A DNA stretch of 9,968 nucleotides from Methanomassiliicoccaceae archaeon. GTDB lineage: Archaea > Thermoplasmatota > Thermoplasmata > Methanomassiliicoccales > Methanomethylophilaceae. The stretch spans positions 1 through 9,968 of the forward strand of contig WRKC01000077.1 of assembly GCA_009778275.1 (NCBI GenBank), given 5' to 3'. Of this stretch, positions 1 through 6,834 are shown one piece after another. The position numbers were made by a program, and so were the translations under genes. The notes under the pieces were generated by a model. The model ran no database searches, was not told the origin of the DNA, and worked only from the letters and a program-made list of their open reading frames with translations. Within the stretch, counting starts at the first letter, position 1. Each line of letters opens with the position of its first letter.

Positions 1-774
1 GTTGTGCATCCAATAGTTGGCAAGGATATCGTGAGTGACGGCTTCCGTTTGTATTATCTCATTCTCATGATGCGGGAAGACCAGATCGCTGCCCCCGCCG
101 TGAATATCTATCTTCTCTCCGAGGTGGCGCCTTATCATGGCTGAGCATTCTATGTGCCAGCCGGGTCTCCCTTTACCCCAGGGCGAGTCCCAGGAGCACT
201 CTCCCGGCTTGGCGCTTTTCCATAGGGCGAAGTCCATGGGATCCTTTTTCTGCTCGTCAAGAGCGACCCTGCCGGAAGACTCCATGTTCTCAAGTTTTTG
301 ATTGGAAAGCTTACCGTAATCCTTTACCTTTCTCACTTCAAAATAGACGCTCCCATCCGCAGTGGGATACGCGAACCCGTTGGCGACGATGTCCTCTATC
401 ATTTTGACTATGATGTCCATGTTCTCGCTCGCCTTCGGATACATGTCCGCCCTCCTGATGCCGAGCCTTTCGGCATCCTCGAAGTAGCGCTCTATGTATC
501 TTGCGGAAAGTTCGAGCGGATCCACACCTTCCTCGTTGGCCTTGTTGATTATCTTGTCATCAACATCGGTGAAATTAGTGACATGCGTTACCTCATAACC
601 GATATGCCTGAGATATCTTACCAGCGTATCGAAGACGGTCATGCTTCTGGCGTGGCCCATATGGATGTCGTCGTATACGGTGACCCCGCAAACATAGATC
701 CTGACCTTACCGTGCTCGATAGGGATGAATTCCTCTTTCTGTCTGGTGAGGTTGTTGTGGATCGTCAGGGACAT
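1..774 (-). CDS. cysS: Cysteinyl-tRNA synthetase, N-terminal 258 residues (3' end outside window)
   Basis: Class I aminoacyl-tRNA synthetase that charges tRNA-Cys with cysteine in the cytoplasm. Translating the minus strand from the ATG at 774 gives an open frame to the left edge. The HIGH signature appears as HMGH at residues 38-41. The zinc-site residues are all present: Cys29 (in YVCGVTVYD), Cys210 (WHIEC), His235 and Glu239 (HHENE), each one residue beyond the E. coli positions 28, 209, 234 and 238. The KMSKS loop and the anticodon-binding C-terminus lie beyond the window, so the gene is partial only because of the window edge. The gene starts 15 bp after the cysE stop, and a GTGAT match to the 16S rRNA 3' end precedes the ATG, so the two are very probably co-transcribed. 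Many methanogens instead make Cys-tRNA through SepRS/SepCysS; this organism has direct charging, with or without that route. Confidence 0.96.
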   Translation of the reverse strand, partial: MSLTIHNNLTRQKEEFIPIEHGKVRIYVCGVTVYDDIHMGHARSMTVFDTLVRYLRHIGYEVTHVTNFTDVDDKIINKANEEGVDPLELSARYIERYFEDAERLGIRRADMYPKASENMDIIVKMIEDIVANGFAYPTADGSVYFEVRKVKDYGKLSNQKLENMESSGRVALDEQKKDPMDFALWKSAKPGECSWDSPWGKGRPGWHIECSAMIRRHLGEKIDIHGGGSDLVFPHHENEIIQTEAVTHDILANYWMHN

Positions 775-789
775 CTTATCACGCGGATA

Positions 790-1431
790 TCATCTGTTTC
801 TTCTTTCTTCTACCAAGGCGTTAAGTCTTTCTATTTCCGACTTGAGTTTGCACAGCTCTTCCCCGATGCGGTCCGGGATGTCGTTGTGCATGAGCACTAC
901 TTTTTTCTCTATCTTGACGCCGTCCCTTTCCACTATCTGGCCCGGAACTCCGACCACGGTGCTGTTGTGGGGCACATCTTTCAGAACAACGGACCCGGCG
1001 CCTATCCTGACATCGTTGCCTATGACGATGTTGCCGAGAACAGTGGCGTTAGCGCCTATGACCACGCGGTCCCCTATCGTCGGATGTCTTTTGCCCTTCT
1101 CAAAGGATACGCCTCCCAGGGTGACCCCCTGGTAAAGGGTGACGTCGTCGCCTATCACTGCGGTCTCTCCGATGACCACCCCCGTGGCATGGTCGATGAA
1201 GAAACCTGTGCCTACGGTAGCTCCCGGGTGTATGTCGCAGCCTGTGAGCTTGTGCGCATTGTAGTTGATCTTTCTGGCTCTTTTCAGATCGCCTTCCATC
1301 CAGAGTCTGTGGCTCTCTCTGTACATCGACACCGCATGGAGCCCGGTATGGTATTTTCTGGCGTCTTCCTCATCAATTATCGCAGGGTCCCGTTCCATGA
1401 CGGCTGCAAGGTCGCCCGGTTCTATTTTCAT
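790..1431 (-). CDS. cysE: Serine O-acetyltransferase
   Basis: Transfers acetyl from acetyl-CoA to L-serine, giving O-acetylserine, the acceptor for sulfide in cysteine synthesis. The 213 residues match the short Bacillus type (about 217 residues) rather than the longer E. coli type. An N-terminal helical part (about 1-65) is followed by left-handed beta-helix hexapeptide repeats (about 66-165). Catalytic-site signatures are DHATGVVIGE, with Asp80 and His81 matching E. coli Asp157 and His158, and RHPTI, with His116 matching His193. The C-terminal 40 residues are a charged helix. The ATG at 1431 is the only usable start: the frame upstream reaches TAA within six codons and has no other start codon. 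No strong ribosome binding site precedes it, so the transcript may have a short leader or none. First gene of a cysE-cysS pair; no O-acetylserine sulfhydrylase is in the window. The bacterial-type sequence and gene order suggest old lateral transfer, which is inference. Confidence 0.95.
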   Translation of the reverse strand: MKIEPGDLAAVMERDPAIIDEEDARKYHTGLHAVSMYRESHRLWMEGDLKRARKINYNAHKLTGCDIHPGATVGTGFFIDHATGVVIGETAVIGDDVTLYQGVTLGGVSFEKGKRHPTIGDRVVIGANATVLGNIVIGNDVRIGAGSVVLKDVPHNSTVVGVPGQIVERDGVKIEKKVVLMHNDIPDRIGEELCKLKSEIERLNALVEERRNR

Positions 1432-1585
1432 GATATGGAAGGAATGGTGTTTTGCTTAATAATCTATCCAGAGAAAGATTTACTCATCAAGGAAAGTCCA
1501 AAAGGGTATGGTCGTGCGTGATGAGCGGAGGGGGATGATCTTTACACTCGCCGCCGGTCTCCGTATTATCTAATACGCTAACAGA

Positions 1586-1662
1586 TATTATTTTATATTG
1601 TGGAGAGCTATATAAAAGACAAGTTGTCATAAGAACAGCTAAAATTTCATCAATAAGGGGGG
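1586..1662 (+). promoter_or_regulatory. TATA-like boxes and purine-rich RBS upstream of the 1669 gene
   Basis: The 237-bp gap 1432-1668 separates divergent genes. CTATATAAAAG at 1608-1618 is a strong archaeal TATA-like box. Read on the plus strand it predicts a transcript start near 1640, about 28 bases before the GTG at 1669, with a six-G Shine-Dalgarno-like run at 1657-1662 and a 6-base spacer. A second AT-rich box, TTTTATAT, lies at 1591-1598. The same 1609-1616 bases read TTTATATA on the minus strand, so this element could also drive cysE with a leader of about 150 bases. No start site can be confirmed by eye. I see no gene or RNA in 1432-1585. Confidence 0.45.
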
Positions 1663-1668
1663 CTACTA

Positions 1669-2229
1669 GTGATTATAGTAAAACTGTTTAGGACGGGTTC
1701 GAACAAATTCGATAGGACACTTGTAATAATACTGACCGTTTTGGTCTCCATTGCCGCAGTGGCGGCAATGGATATATGTTCAGCAACAGCAACGGCGGAA
1801 GGAGAAAGAACGCTGACGGATGTCGCAGATGCCGGCGGAGGATACCGCTTTATGGAGCTTCTGATCGCAGATGGAGAGATTGTTTCAGCAGATGAGGAAA
1901 GCGGTCCGGGTGGCTTCCAGTTGTGGATGGTCGTACTTTTATCGATCCTCCTCGCAGGCATCCTGTTCACGGCATACTTCTATGGAAGAAGGCATCATGA
2001 CGTGATCATACAGGAAAGATCGGCCATTGTGGGACATGATAAAGCGCGCAGGAATAGGGAATATCGCTTCTCTGTAAGGGGGGAGTTCTCCGGTGCGGCA
2101 TCATACCGCGTGGGTGCGGAAGGGCAGTGGAAACTGATACTTCCTGATGAGGACGGCACCTATGTCATTCCCCGGGGGGAAGTGGTAGACGATATCTATC
2201 TCGGCATAAGTCACAGAAATAAGATCTGA
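1669..2229 (+). CDS. Hypothetical membrane protein with two transmembrane helices
   Basis: I do not recognise this 186-residue protein. It starts at a GTG with a G-rich ribosome binding site six bases upstream; the next in-frame ATG (residue 34) would delete the first hydrophobic helix, so the GTG is preferred. Helix 1 (about 18-36) could be a signal peptide or anchor. A polar, acidic segment (about 40-82) follows, then helix 2 (about 84-105) ending in the basic YGRRHH. The C-terminal 80 residues have an arginine/lysine-rich patch (126-133) and alternating short strands (YRFSVRG, WKLILP, GTYVIPRG, DDIYLGI) that look like a small beta domain, probably cytoplasmic if the positive-inside rule holds. 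It is flanked by a divergent cysE and a convergent DUF2207 gene, so it is monocistronic. Coding is supported by promoter, RBS and a membrane-protein-like sequence, but the role is unknown. Confidence 0.75.
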   Translation: MIIVKLFRTGSNKFDRTLVIILTVLVSIAAVAAMDICSATATAEGERTLTDVADAGGGYRFMELLIADGEIVSADEESGPGGFQLWMVVLLSILLAGILFTAYFYGRRHHDVIIQERSAIVGHDKARRNREYRFSVRGEFSGAASYRVGAEGQWKLILPDEDGTYVIPRGEVVDDIYLGISHRNKI

Positions 2230-2324
2230 ACAACGGGACTTGTCTCGTGTTATTTTCCTATTTAGATCAACGCTTCACTGTGAAGTAGGTTTCCCCTCTG
2301 GATAACTCCGCTTGCGCCATTTGT
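2230..2324. terminator. Convergent intergenic gap with T-rich stretch and small inverted repeat
   Basis: This 95-bp gap lies between convergent stop codons. A T-rich stretch at 2249-2263 (TATTTTCCTATTT core) sits about 20 bases after the plus-strand stop and resembles archaeal U-rich termination signals. CTTCAC-T-GTGAAG at 2273-2285 is a perfect 6-bp inverted repeat with one central base, which could fold as a 5-bp stem with a three-base loop. The minus-strand direction has no clear T-run, so termination of the DUF2207 transcript is not explained. Confidence 0.3.
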
Positions 2325-4223
2325 TTATCGGTGTCCGCCCCCGCCTCCGCCGAAACCCCCGCCCCCTCCGCCGGAGAAGCCGCCTCCGGAGCCGCCTCCG
2401 CCTCCGGAATTGCTGCTGATCGATGACAGCGATACGCTGCTGATCGATGACAGGCTGTTGGAGATATTTCCTATCTGCGAGAATGTGCCCAAATAAATGA
2501 GCGTGTCAAAGTGCGGGTCAGCCGCATTCAGCTGTTTCAGGCGGACATCTAGCTCCCTGACGACCTTCCCGGACACCCCCAAAGCTGTGGCGTAGACGAG
2601 GTGCTGTTCCCACACGGGAAGCTCAATGGCCCGCCTTTCTTTCATCAGCGTCATATCCGTATAGAATTTCCTCAATGCGGCCATCTTCGCGCGCTCGTTC
2701 TCCCCCTCAACGGTCAGCCGCATCCCTCCCTTGGTAAAGGCCGCCAGGATAGATACAAAAGATCCGATGATCAACGTCGATATCGCATACTCGAACATTT
2801 CCGTAAAGATGCCGAGTGCGATATTGACGGCAGAAAGAAGCAATACCGTCGAACACAGGACGATCCTCAACTTCTTAGTCTTACTTTTGGGTACCTCTTT
2901 GACGAACCCATATTTTTCGAACTCTTTTTCATCGGTCTCAAGAACACGCTGACTCCTTTTTTGTGCGGCCTCCGACGGTTTCGACATCGCTTTTTTGACC
3001 TGGCTGAGCGTTACCCTCTTTTTGTCGGGGCTGGGGGAGCATTCGAAGATCATGTCATGGATGCTTCTTTCGAACGCCGTCATCTTGGCGTTCCCGTCGA
3101 GGGAGACGAAAGCAAGATCCTTTTTTCCTTCTCTCTCGATGGCAATTATCTTTTGCAGGGTCAGATTCAGGATCGTAGCGGTCACTTTATTGTCTAACCC
3201 CCTCCCCCGTAATCCTCCATAGAAGTACAAACTGGCGGCAACATTGGGTTTGAGGGACGGGATATCACGCATGTACGGCTGGCTGAAGGTCGGCTTATTG
3301 CGTTCGATCAACATTTTTCCGATTATAAAGATAAATATCATCAAAGAGAGCAGCACCAAGATCACGATCTGAACCTTGCCCAAGAATATCGCGCGCTGCG
3401 TATCGTCGTAATATTTCTTCTCTTCAGCGAGTATCGAATCAAAGGTCTTATCGGTCTTTGTCGGCATATCGAACAGCGTTGTCTGCTCATTCACCATGCG
3501 GATCTCGAACATTGTGTAGGCCTGCAGATTCGTGCTTTTGAAAACTGCTTCTGCCGTATCGCCGACGAACTCGCACCATCCGTTAGGGTCGCCGTGACCG
3601 AAGATCCTCGTCTTCTCCTGTTCGGCACCGTCGGGCATGGTCACCTTCACAGTAAGGTTCTTCAGGTCCTCGGAGAAGCCGGAATAGACCTTGTAATAAA
3701 GGTCTGCACAGTCGGTATACTTGCTGACCGCGCCGACGACCTCGTATTTGAACTCGATCAGGTACTCGCCGCTTGACCAGCGGGGATAAAAGGCGTTGAT
3801 CTCGTAGTCGCCGGTGCTGCTGTTGATCCCTTCGTAATACCATCGTCCCAGCGGGCCTCCCCGATACAAGTCGGTCTGATATCTGCCGTCGCTGTACGAG
3901 GAGGCCTTGGTCATAGGCTGCCCGTCGATGGAGACGGAGATCACGTTGATGCTGTCCCGCATGCTTGCGGGCTTTGAAAGATACATCTCACCGCTCGATA
4001 CGTTCTTCCACTCGAACCAATATTTCTCCGTCAGGGTTATTTTGCCGTCGGAAGCGACCTCGATGTCGATATCTGTTTTGTAATGATCGAATCCGGTCTT
4101 GTACTGTTCGTCAGGATCGGCTAATAAGGCGATCGCGACTATTATAACTATAAAGCCGACGAACAGCACCCGGGTGATCCATTTGGACACCTCGCCCTTA
4201 CTGAACCTCCCGCTCATCTGCAT
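2325..4223 (-). CDS. DUF2207 family membrane protein with glycine-rich C-terminal tail
   Basis: The 632-residue layout is typical of DUF2207 proteins. An N-terminal helix (about 16-35) leads to a large extracytoplasmic beta-rich domain (about 40-270) with repeated aromatic motifs such as EKYWFEWKNV, YPRWSSGEYLIEFKYEV and CADLYYKVYSG. A helix follows (about 283-304), then a cytoplasmic domain (about 325-450), a helical hairpin (about 453-495), and a soluble segment with the family-like WEQHLVYATALGVSGKV (538-553). The end is a serine-rich stretch (587-605) and a Gly-rich tail (606-630) closed by His-Arg. The molecular function of the family is not established. The start lies 6 bp after the lemA stop, so the two are translationally linked; LemA and such Gly-tailed membrane proteins are commonly neighbours in bacteria and archaea, suggesting a joint envelope role. 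A second ATG two codons in is an equally possible start; neither has a strong ribosome binding site. Confidence 0.9.
   Translation of the reverse strand: MQMSGRFSKGEVSKWITRVLFVGFIVIIVAIALLADPDEQYKTGFDHYKTDIDIEVASDGKITLTEKYWFEWKNVSSGEMYLSKPASMRDSINVISVSIDGQPMTKASSYSDGRYQTDLYRGGPLGRWYYEGINSSTGDYEINAFYPRWSSGEYLIEFKYEVVGAVSKYTDCADLYYKVYSGFSEDLKNLTVKVTMPDGAEQEKTRIFGHGDPNGWCEFVGDTAEAVFKSTNLQAYTMFEIRMVNEQTTLFDMPTKTDKTFDSILAEEKKYYDDTQRAIFLGKVQIVILVLLSLMIFIFIIGKMLIERNKPTFSQPYMRDIPSLKPNVAASLYFYGGLRGRGLDNKVTATILNLTLQKIIAIEREGKKDLAFVSLDGNAKMTAFERSIHDMIFECSPSPDKKRVTLSQVKKAMSKPSEAAQKRSQRVLETDEKEFEKYGFVKEVPKSKTKKLRIVLCSTVLLLSAVNIALGIFTEMFEYAISTLIIGSFVSILAAFTKGGMRLTVEGENERAKMAALRKFYTDMTLMKERRAIELPVWEQHLVYATALGVSGKVVRELDVRLKQLNAADPHFDTLIYLGTFSQIGNISNSLSSISSVSLSSISSNSGGGGGSGGGFSGGGGGGFGGGGGGHR
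2412..2453 (-). repeat. 18-bp direct repeat inside the DUF2207 gene
   Basis: Two identical 18-base copies lie at 2412-2429 and 2436-2453, a period of 24 bases or 8 codons. They encode the tandem peptide SLSSISSV/SLSSISSN just before the glycine-rich tail. This is in-frame duplication within a low-complexity region and probably changes linker length only. Confidence 0.75.
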
Positions 4224-4229
4224 CCCGTC

Positions 4230-4793
4230 TTAGAAACTGACTTTCACGTTCTGAGTTTCCTCTTCCGGCGCGTCAAAGAATTCGGCCTTCTTGAAACCGA
4301 ACAGGGAGGCCATGATGCTGTTGGGGAATATCATGATGGCTTTGTTGTACATCATAACGGAATCGTTGTAAAAGCTTCTAGAAGCGGCAATGGTCTTCTC
4401 GATCTCCACAAGTTCGTTCTGCATATGCATGAAGTTGGCGTTCGCCCTCAGCTCCGGGTATGCTTCGCCGAGCGCAAAAAGTCTGCCGAGCGTCCTAGTG
4501 AGCATGTTGTCCGCTTCCGCAAGGTCCTGTACGCCTTTCGCGGAGACACCCAGGCCGCGGGCGGCGATGACGTTCTCCAGCGTTTCCTTTTCATGTTTGG
4601 CGTAGCCTTTCACGGTCTCTACAAGGTTGGGCACAAGGTCAAATCTCTTCTTGCACTGGATCTTTATCTGGCTGAAATTATTCTCGACCTTCAGCTTCTT
4701 GCTTACGAAACCATTATAGGCCAGCACAGCCCAGAATGCGAACAATGCCGCTATGACGACGATGACAGCGATGACGATGTATAGCACGTCCAT
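4230..4793 (-). CDS. lemA: LemA family protein
   Basis: LemA proteins are small membrane-anchored helical-bundle proteins whose biochemical role is not settled. The 187-residue product has one N-terminal transmembrane helix (about 3-25) and then the family signature: YNGFVSKKLKVENNFSQIKI, CKKRFDLVPNLVETVKGY and KHEKETLENVIAAR. The conserved ending includes ELVEIEKTIAASRSFYND and FPNSIMASLFGF. Length matches the usual 180-200 residues. I prefer the ATG at 4793 because AAGGT at 4801-4805 gives a ribosome binding site with a 7-base spacer. A TTG at 4811 would add six polar residues (start MNKVRP) before the usual LemA N-terminus and would itself overlap that site's upstream context. It is the first gene of the pair with the DUF2207 protein, separated from it by 6 bp. 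Confidence 0.93.
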   Translation of the reverse strand: MDVLYIVIAVIVVIAALFAFWAVLAYNGFVSKKLKVENNFSQIKIQCKKRFDLVPNLVETVKGYAKHEKETLENVIAARGLGVSAKGVQDLAEADNMLTRTLGRLFALGEAYPELRANANFMHMQNELVEIEKTIAASRSFYNDSVMMYNKAIMIFPNSIMASLFGFKKAEFFDAPEEETQNVKVSF

Positions 4794-4800
4794 AGGTCTT

Positions 4801-4833
4801 ACCTTATTCAAAGATAGCCTTTTTGTACATAAA
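4801..4833 (-). promoter_or_regulatory. Candidate lemA promoter and RBS
   Basis: On the minus strand TTTATGTA (4826-4833) differs at one position from TTTATATA and lies about 33-40 bases before the lemA ATG at 4793. AAGGT (4801-4805) is the likely ribosome binding site. The predicted transcript would have a leader of about 10-15 bases. The gap to the upstream gene is only 63 bp, so read-through is also possible. Confidence 0.35.
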
Positions 4834-4856
4834 CCTGCTGAATTCGGAGGAAGCCC

Positions 4857-6794
4857 TCAAACGAGATCGACCCCGTCCGCAGCATCCGATCCGAACTTCA
4901 TTGCCGGGCACGGACCGAAGCATTCCTTGCAGAAGATACATTCATCCTCATGGATCTCCACCTTCCCGTCCTTCATGTAAAGGGCGCCGTTGGGGCATCT
5001 CGCGGCGCACAGGCCGCATCCGATGCATTGTTCCGATCTGACCACAAGCTGGAAGGCCTCATCGATGCGGTTCCTTGCATCCTTTTCCACATGCGCCTTG
5101 GAAATGATGGACCCGGCGCCGTAGAATGTCAGGAGGTCCGCGGCAAGCGTATCGCTCTCCTCGTCCAATTCCACGTACCACGCTATCGCGTGAGTGAATG
5201 GTTTCAGCCTTTTCAGATCAATGGGTCTGGAAAGGGCGGCCTCAATGCTGTATCCCATCGAACACGGGGAATATCCCTCTTGGACCTTCATCAATACCGG
5301 ACCCTTGTCCGATGCGGGCTTTCTTTTCGTTAGTTCCGGAACGTCTTTTCCTGTCACTTTCTTTACCTCCTCTCGTATCGAAGGGGGTGCATTCTTCCAC
5401 CGCCACAGGCCGAAATCCCCCCATTCCGCGGGAAGGCCGTTGGCCTCCGCATACCTGTTGAGGAAATCCTTCCACTGTGGGAATCTGTCGCTGCCTTTTG
5501 ATACTATCTCCAGCTCCGAAAGGTCAGATGCGGGGCAAAGGAAGCACCCTATCCTATCCAATCCCCTTGTGTACCAAACGTTGAACGGCTCCTTCTTTGA
5601 AAAGATATATAGCCAAACGTGCATCGCGCACCAGTTCTGTATGGGGGAGGCGCCCAGCTGCCCCGGGGTCCAAGGGTTCCTCCAGACCCTCGGCTTCGCG
5701 TTCCTGGCCTCCGATTCGTATTTGCGCTGTCCGATGAAGGAAAGCACGCCGTCCGGGAAGTTCCTGTTGATCGCCGCCACTGTCGGCCCCAGCTTGTTCG
5801 TTTTGCAGCACCACCGGAAGTCCTTCGCCGGCGGGCCGAAGAACTCAAGGTTACCGAAGAACGCATCGGCGGGAGCTTTCTCTTCGATAAGGGTAAGGCC
5901 GTGGCGTTCCACAACATCGTGAACGTGATCCACCGTTTCGGTGAATTCCAGTCCGGTGTCTATGAAGAGAACCGGCAGGTCAAGCCCGGCATCGACAGAC
6001 AGCAGAAGACATGCAAGGCTGTCCTTCCCTCCGGAAAAAGACACTGCGGCGGGAAGCCGGTTCCTTTCGATGGTGTTCCTCATGAAACCGACCGCTTCTT
6101 TCACTCTCTTTTCGATGACGTTCCGGTTCGCTTCTACCGCTTCGTCCCAAGTGTGCTCCGTCGTGAGGTCAAGGAACTCCTCGGTCTTGTACCATCTCGT
6201 TTTGACAGCCACTCCCTTATCGGCACCTATCATCTCTTCCGCTGACATCCTGGTGTATCCGGTGGCAACGACGTTCATGTCCGGATCGACGATGATGACC
6301 TCATCGCCGATCCTGATATCGGGATGGGCGTCCTTGACGCCCGGGGCCATGAGGTTCTTGCTTTCTTTTATGAACTTGACGGCGCTCGCGTCGCATACGA
6401 CGTATCCTTTGGTCATTCCTTTGCGGATGCGCATCGCGCCCTGCATCCTGGGAATGAATTTCCAGCCGTTCCCTATATCATATCTTATGGCGCCCACTAT
6501 CGCACCGTCGACGACGACCTCGTCCATCCTGTCCGTCGAAGGCGCTTTGTTCATCAGAACTATGTGGCCGTCGGGGAACAGCGCTTTGCCGGCACCCTCT
6601 CCGAAGTCTTTGTCCACAAGCCGTCTGGCCAGGTCTATATCGTGCTCGAACGCCGGGCGGGCGTCCGCGGGAGGGGTGAGCACCATCTCCTTTGTCTCCG
6701 AACCGCATTGGGGGCATTTTTCGCTCTCCAATATCGGCAGGTTGCAGGAACTGCACCATCTGAGGTGGTTCTTTCCGAGAATCACGGCGCCCAT
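4857..6794 (-). CDS. PAPS reductase-like PP-ATPase fused to zinc ribbon, PUA domain and 2x[4Fe-4S] ferredoxin
   Basis: A 645-residue multidomain protein of a type found in methanogen genomes and usually annotated as a phosphoadenosine phosphosulfate reductase family protein. Domains in order: a zinc ribbon with Cys14, Cys17, Cys27 and Cys30; a PUA-like part (about 125-205) in KGYVVCDASAVKFI...PGV...IRIGDEVIIVD; a PP-ATPase core with the ATP-binding SGGKDS at 254-259; Cys329-Cys330 (WCC) and Cys417/Cys420 (CFLC), the CC...CxxC pattern that holds a [4Fe-4S] cluster in APS reductases; an uncharacterised stretch (about 500-585); and a ferredoxin part with Cys590, 593, 596, 600 and Cys619, 622, 625, 629. 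The C-terminal ECGxH nucleophile of true PAPS/APS reductases is absent, so sulfate assimilation is unlikely. PUA suggests an RNA partner and the ferredoxin an electron supply; tRNA or sulfur-transfer chemistry is inference. It starts 40 bp after rmuC ends, with a weak GGTAT element before the ATG. Confidence 0.88.
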   Translation of the reverse strand: MGAVILGKNHLRWCSSCNLPILESEKCPQCGSETKEMVLTPPADARPAFEHDIDLARRLVDKDFGEGAGKALFPDGHIVLMNKAPSTDRMDEVVVDGAIVGAIRYDIGNGWKFIPRMQGAMRIRKGMTKGYVVCDASAVKFIKESKNLMAPGVKDAHPDIRIGDEVIIVDPDMNVVATGYTRMSAEEMIGADKGVAVKTRWYKTEEFLDLTTEHTWDEAVEANRNVIEKRVKEAVGFMRNTIERNRLPAAVSFSGGKDSLACLLLSVDAGLDLPVLFIDTGLEFTETVDHVHDVVERHGLTLIEEKAPADAFFGNLEFFGPPAKDFRWCCKTNKLGPTVAAINRNFPDGVLSFIGQRKYESEARNAKPRVWRNPWTPGQLGASPIQNWCAMHVWLYIFSKKEPFNVWYTRGLDRIGCFLCPASDLSELEIVSKGSDRFPQWKDFLNRYAEANGLPAEWGDFGLWRWKNAPPSIREEVKKVTGKDVPELTKRKPASDKGPVLMKVQEGYSPCSMGYSIEAALSRPIDLKRLKPFTHAIAWYVELDEESDTLAADLLTFYGAGSIISKAHVEKDARNRIDEAFQLVVRSEQCIGCGLCAARCPNGALYMKDGKVEIHEDECIFCKECFGPCPAMKFGSDAADGVDLV

Positions 6795-6834
6795 ATCGAT
6801 ACCTATATCCGACGCAGATAAAAATCAAGCGGCC

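Noticed and set aside
298..1521. 407-codon open frame on the plus strand
   Set aside because: It lies antisense across cysS and cysE, both of which have unmistakable family motifs; its translation shows no family pattern, and it has no promoter or ribosome binding site.
1518..1524. GTGATGA as box C of an archaeal C/D guide RNA
   Set aside because: No CTGA box D or D' follows at the expected 12-60 base distance.
4794..4811. TTG at 4811 as the lemA start
   Set aside because: The ATG at 4793 has a well-placed AAGGT site and gives the usual LemA N-terminus with the membrane helix at the very start.
5194..5922. 242-codon plus-strand frame
   Set aside because: Antisense to the PP-ATPase fusion gene, over its conserved core; composition is that of a shadow frame.
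4857..6794. Assignment as cysH for assimilatory sulfate reduction
   Set aside because: The ECGxH catalytic motif is missing, and extra zinc ribbon, PUA and ferredoxin parts are not found in true PAPS reductases.
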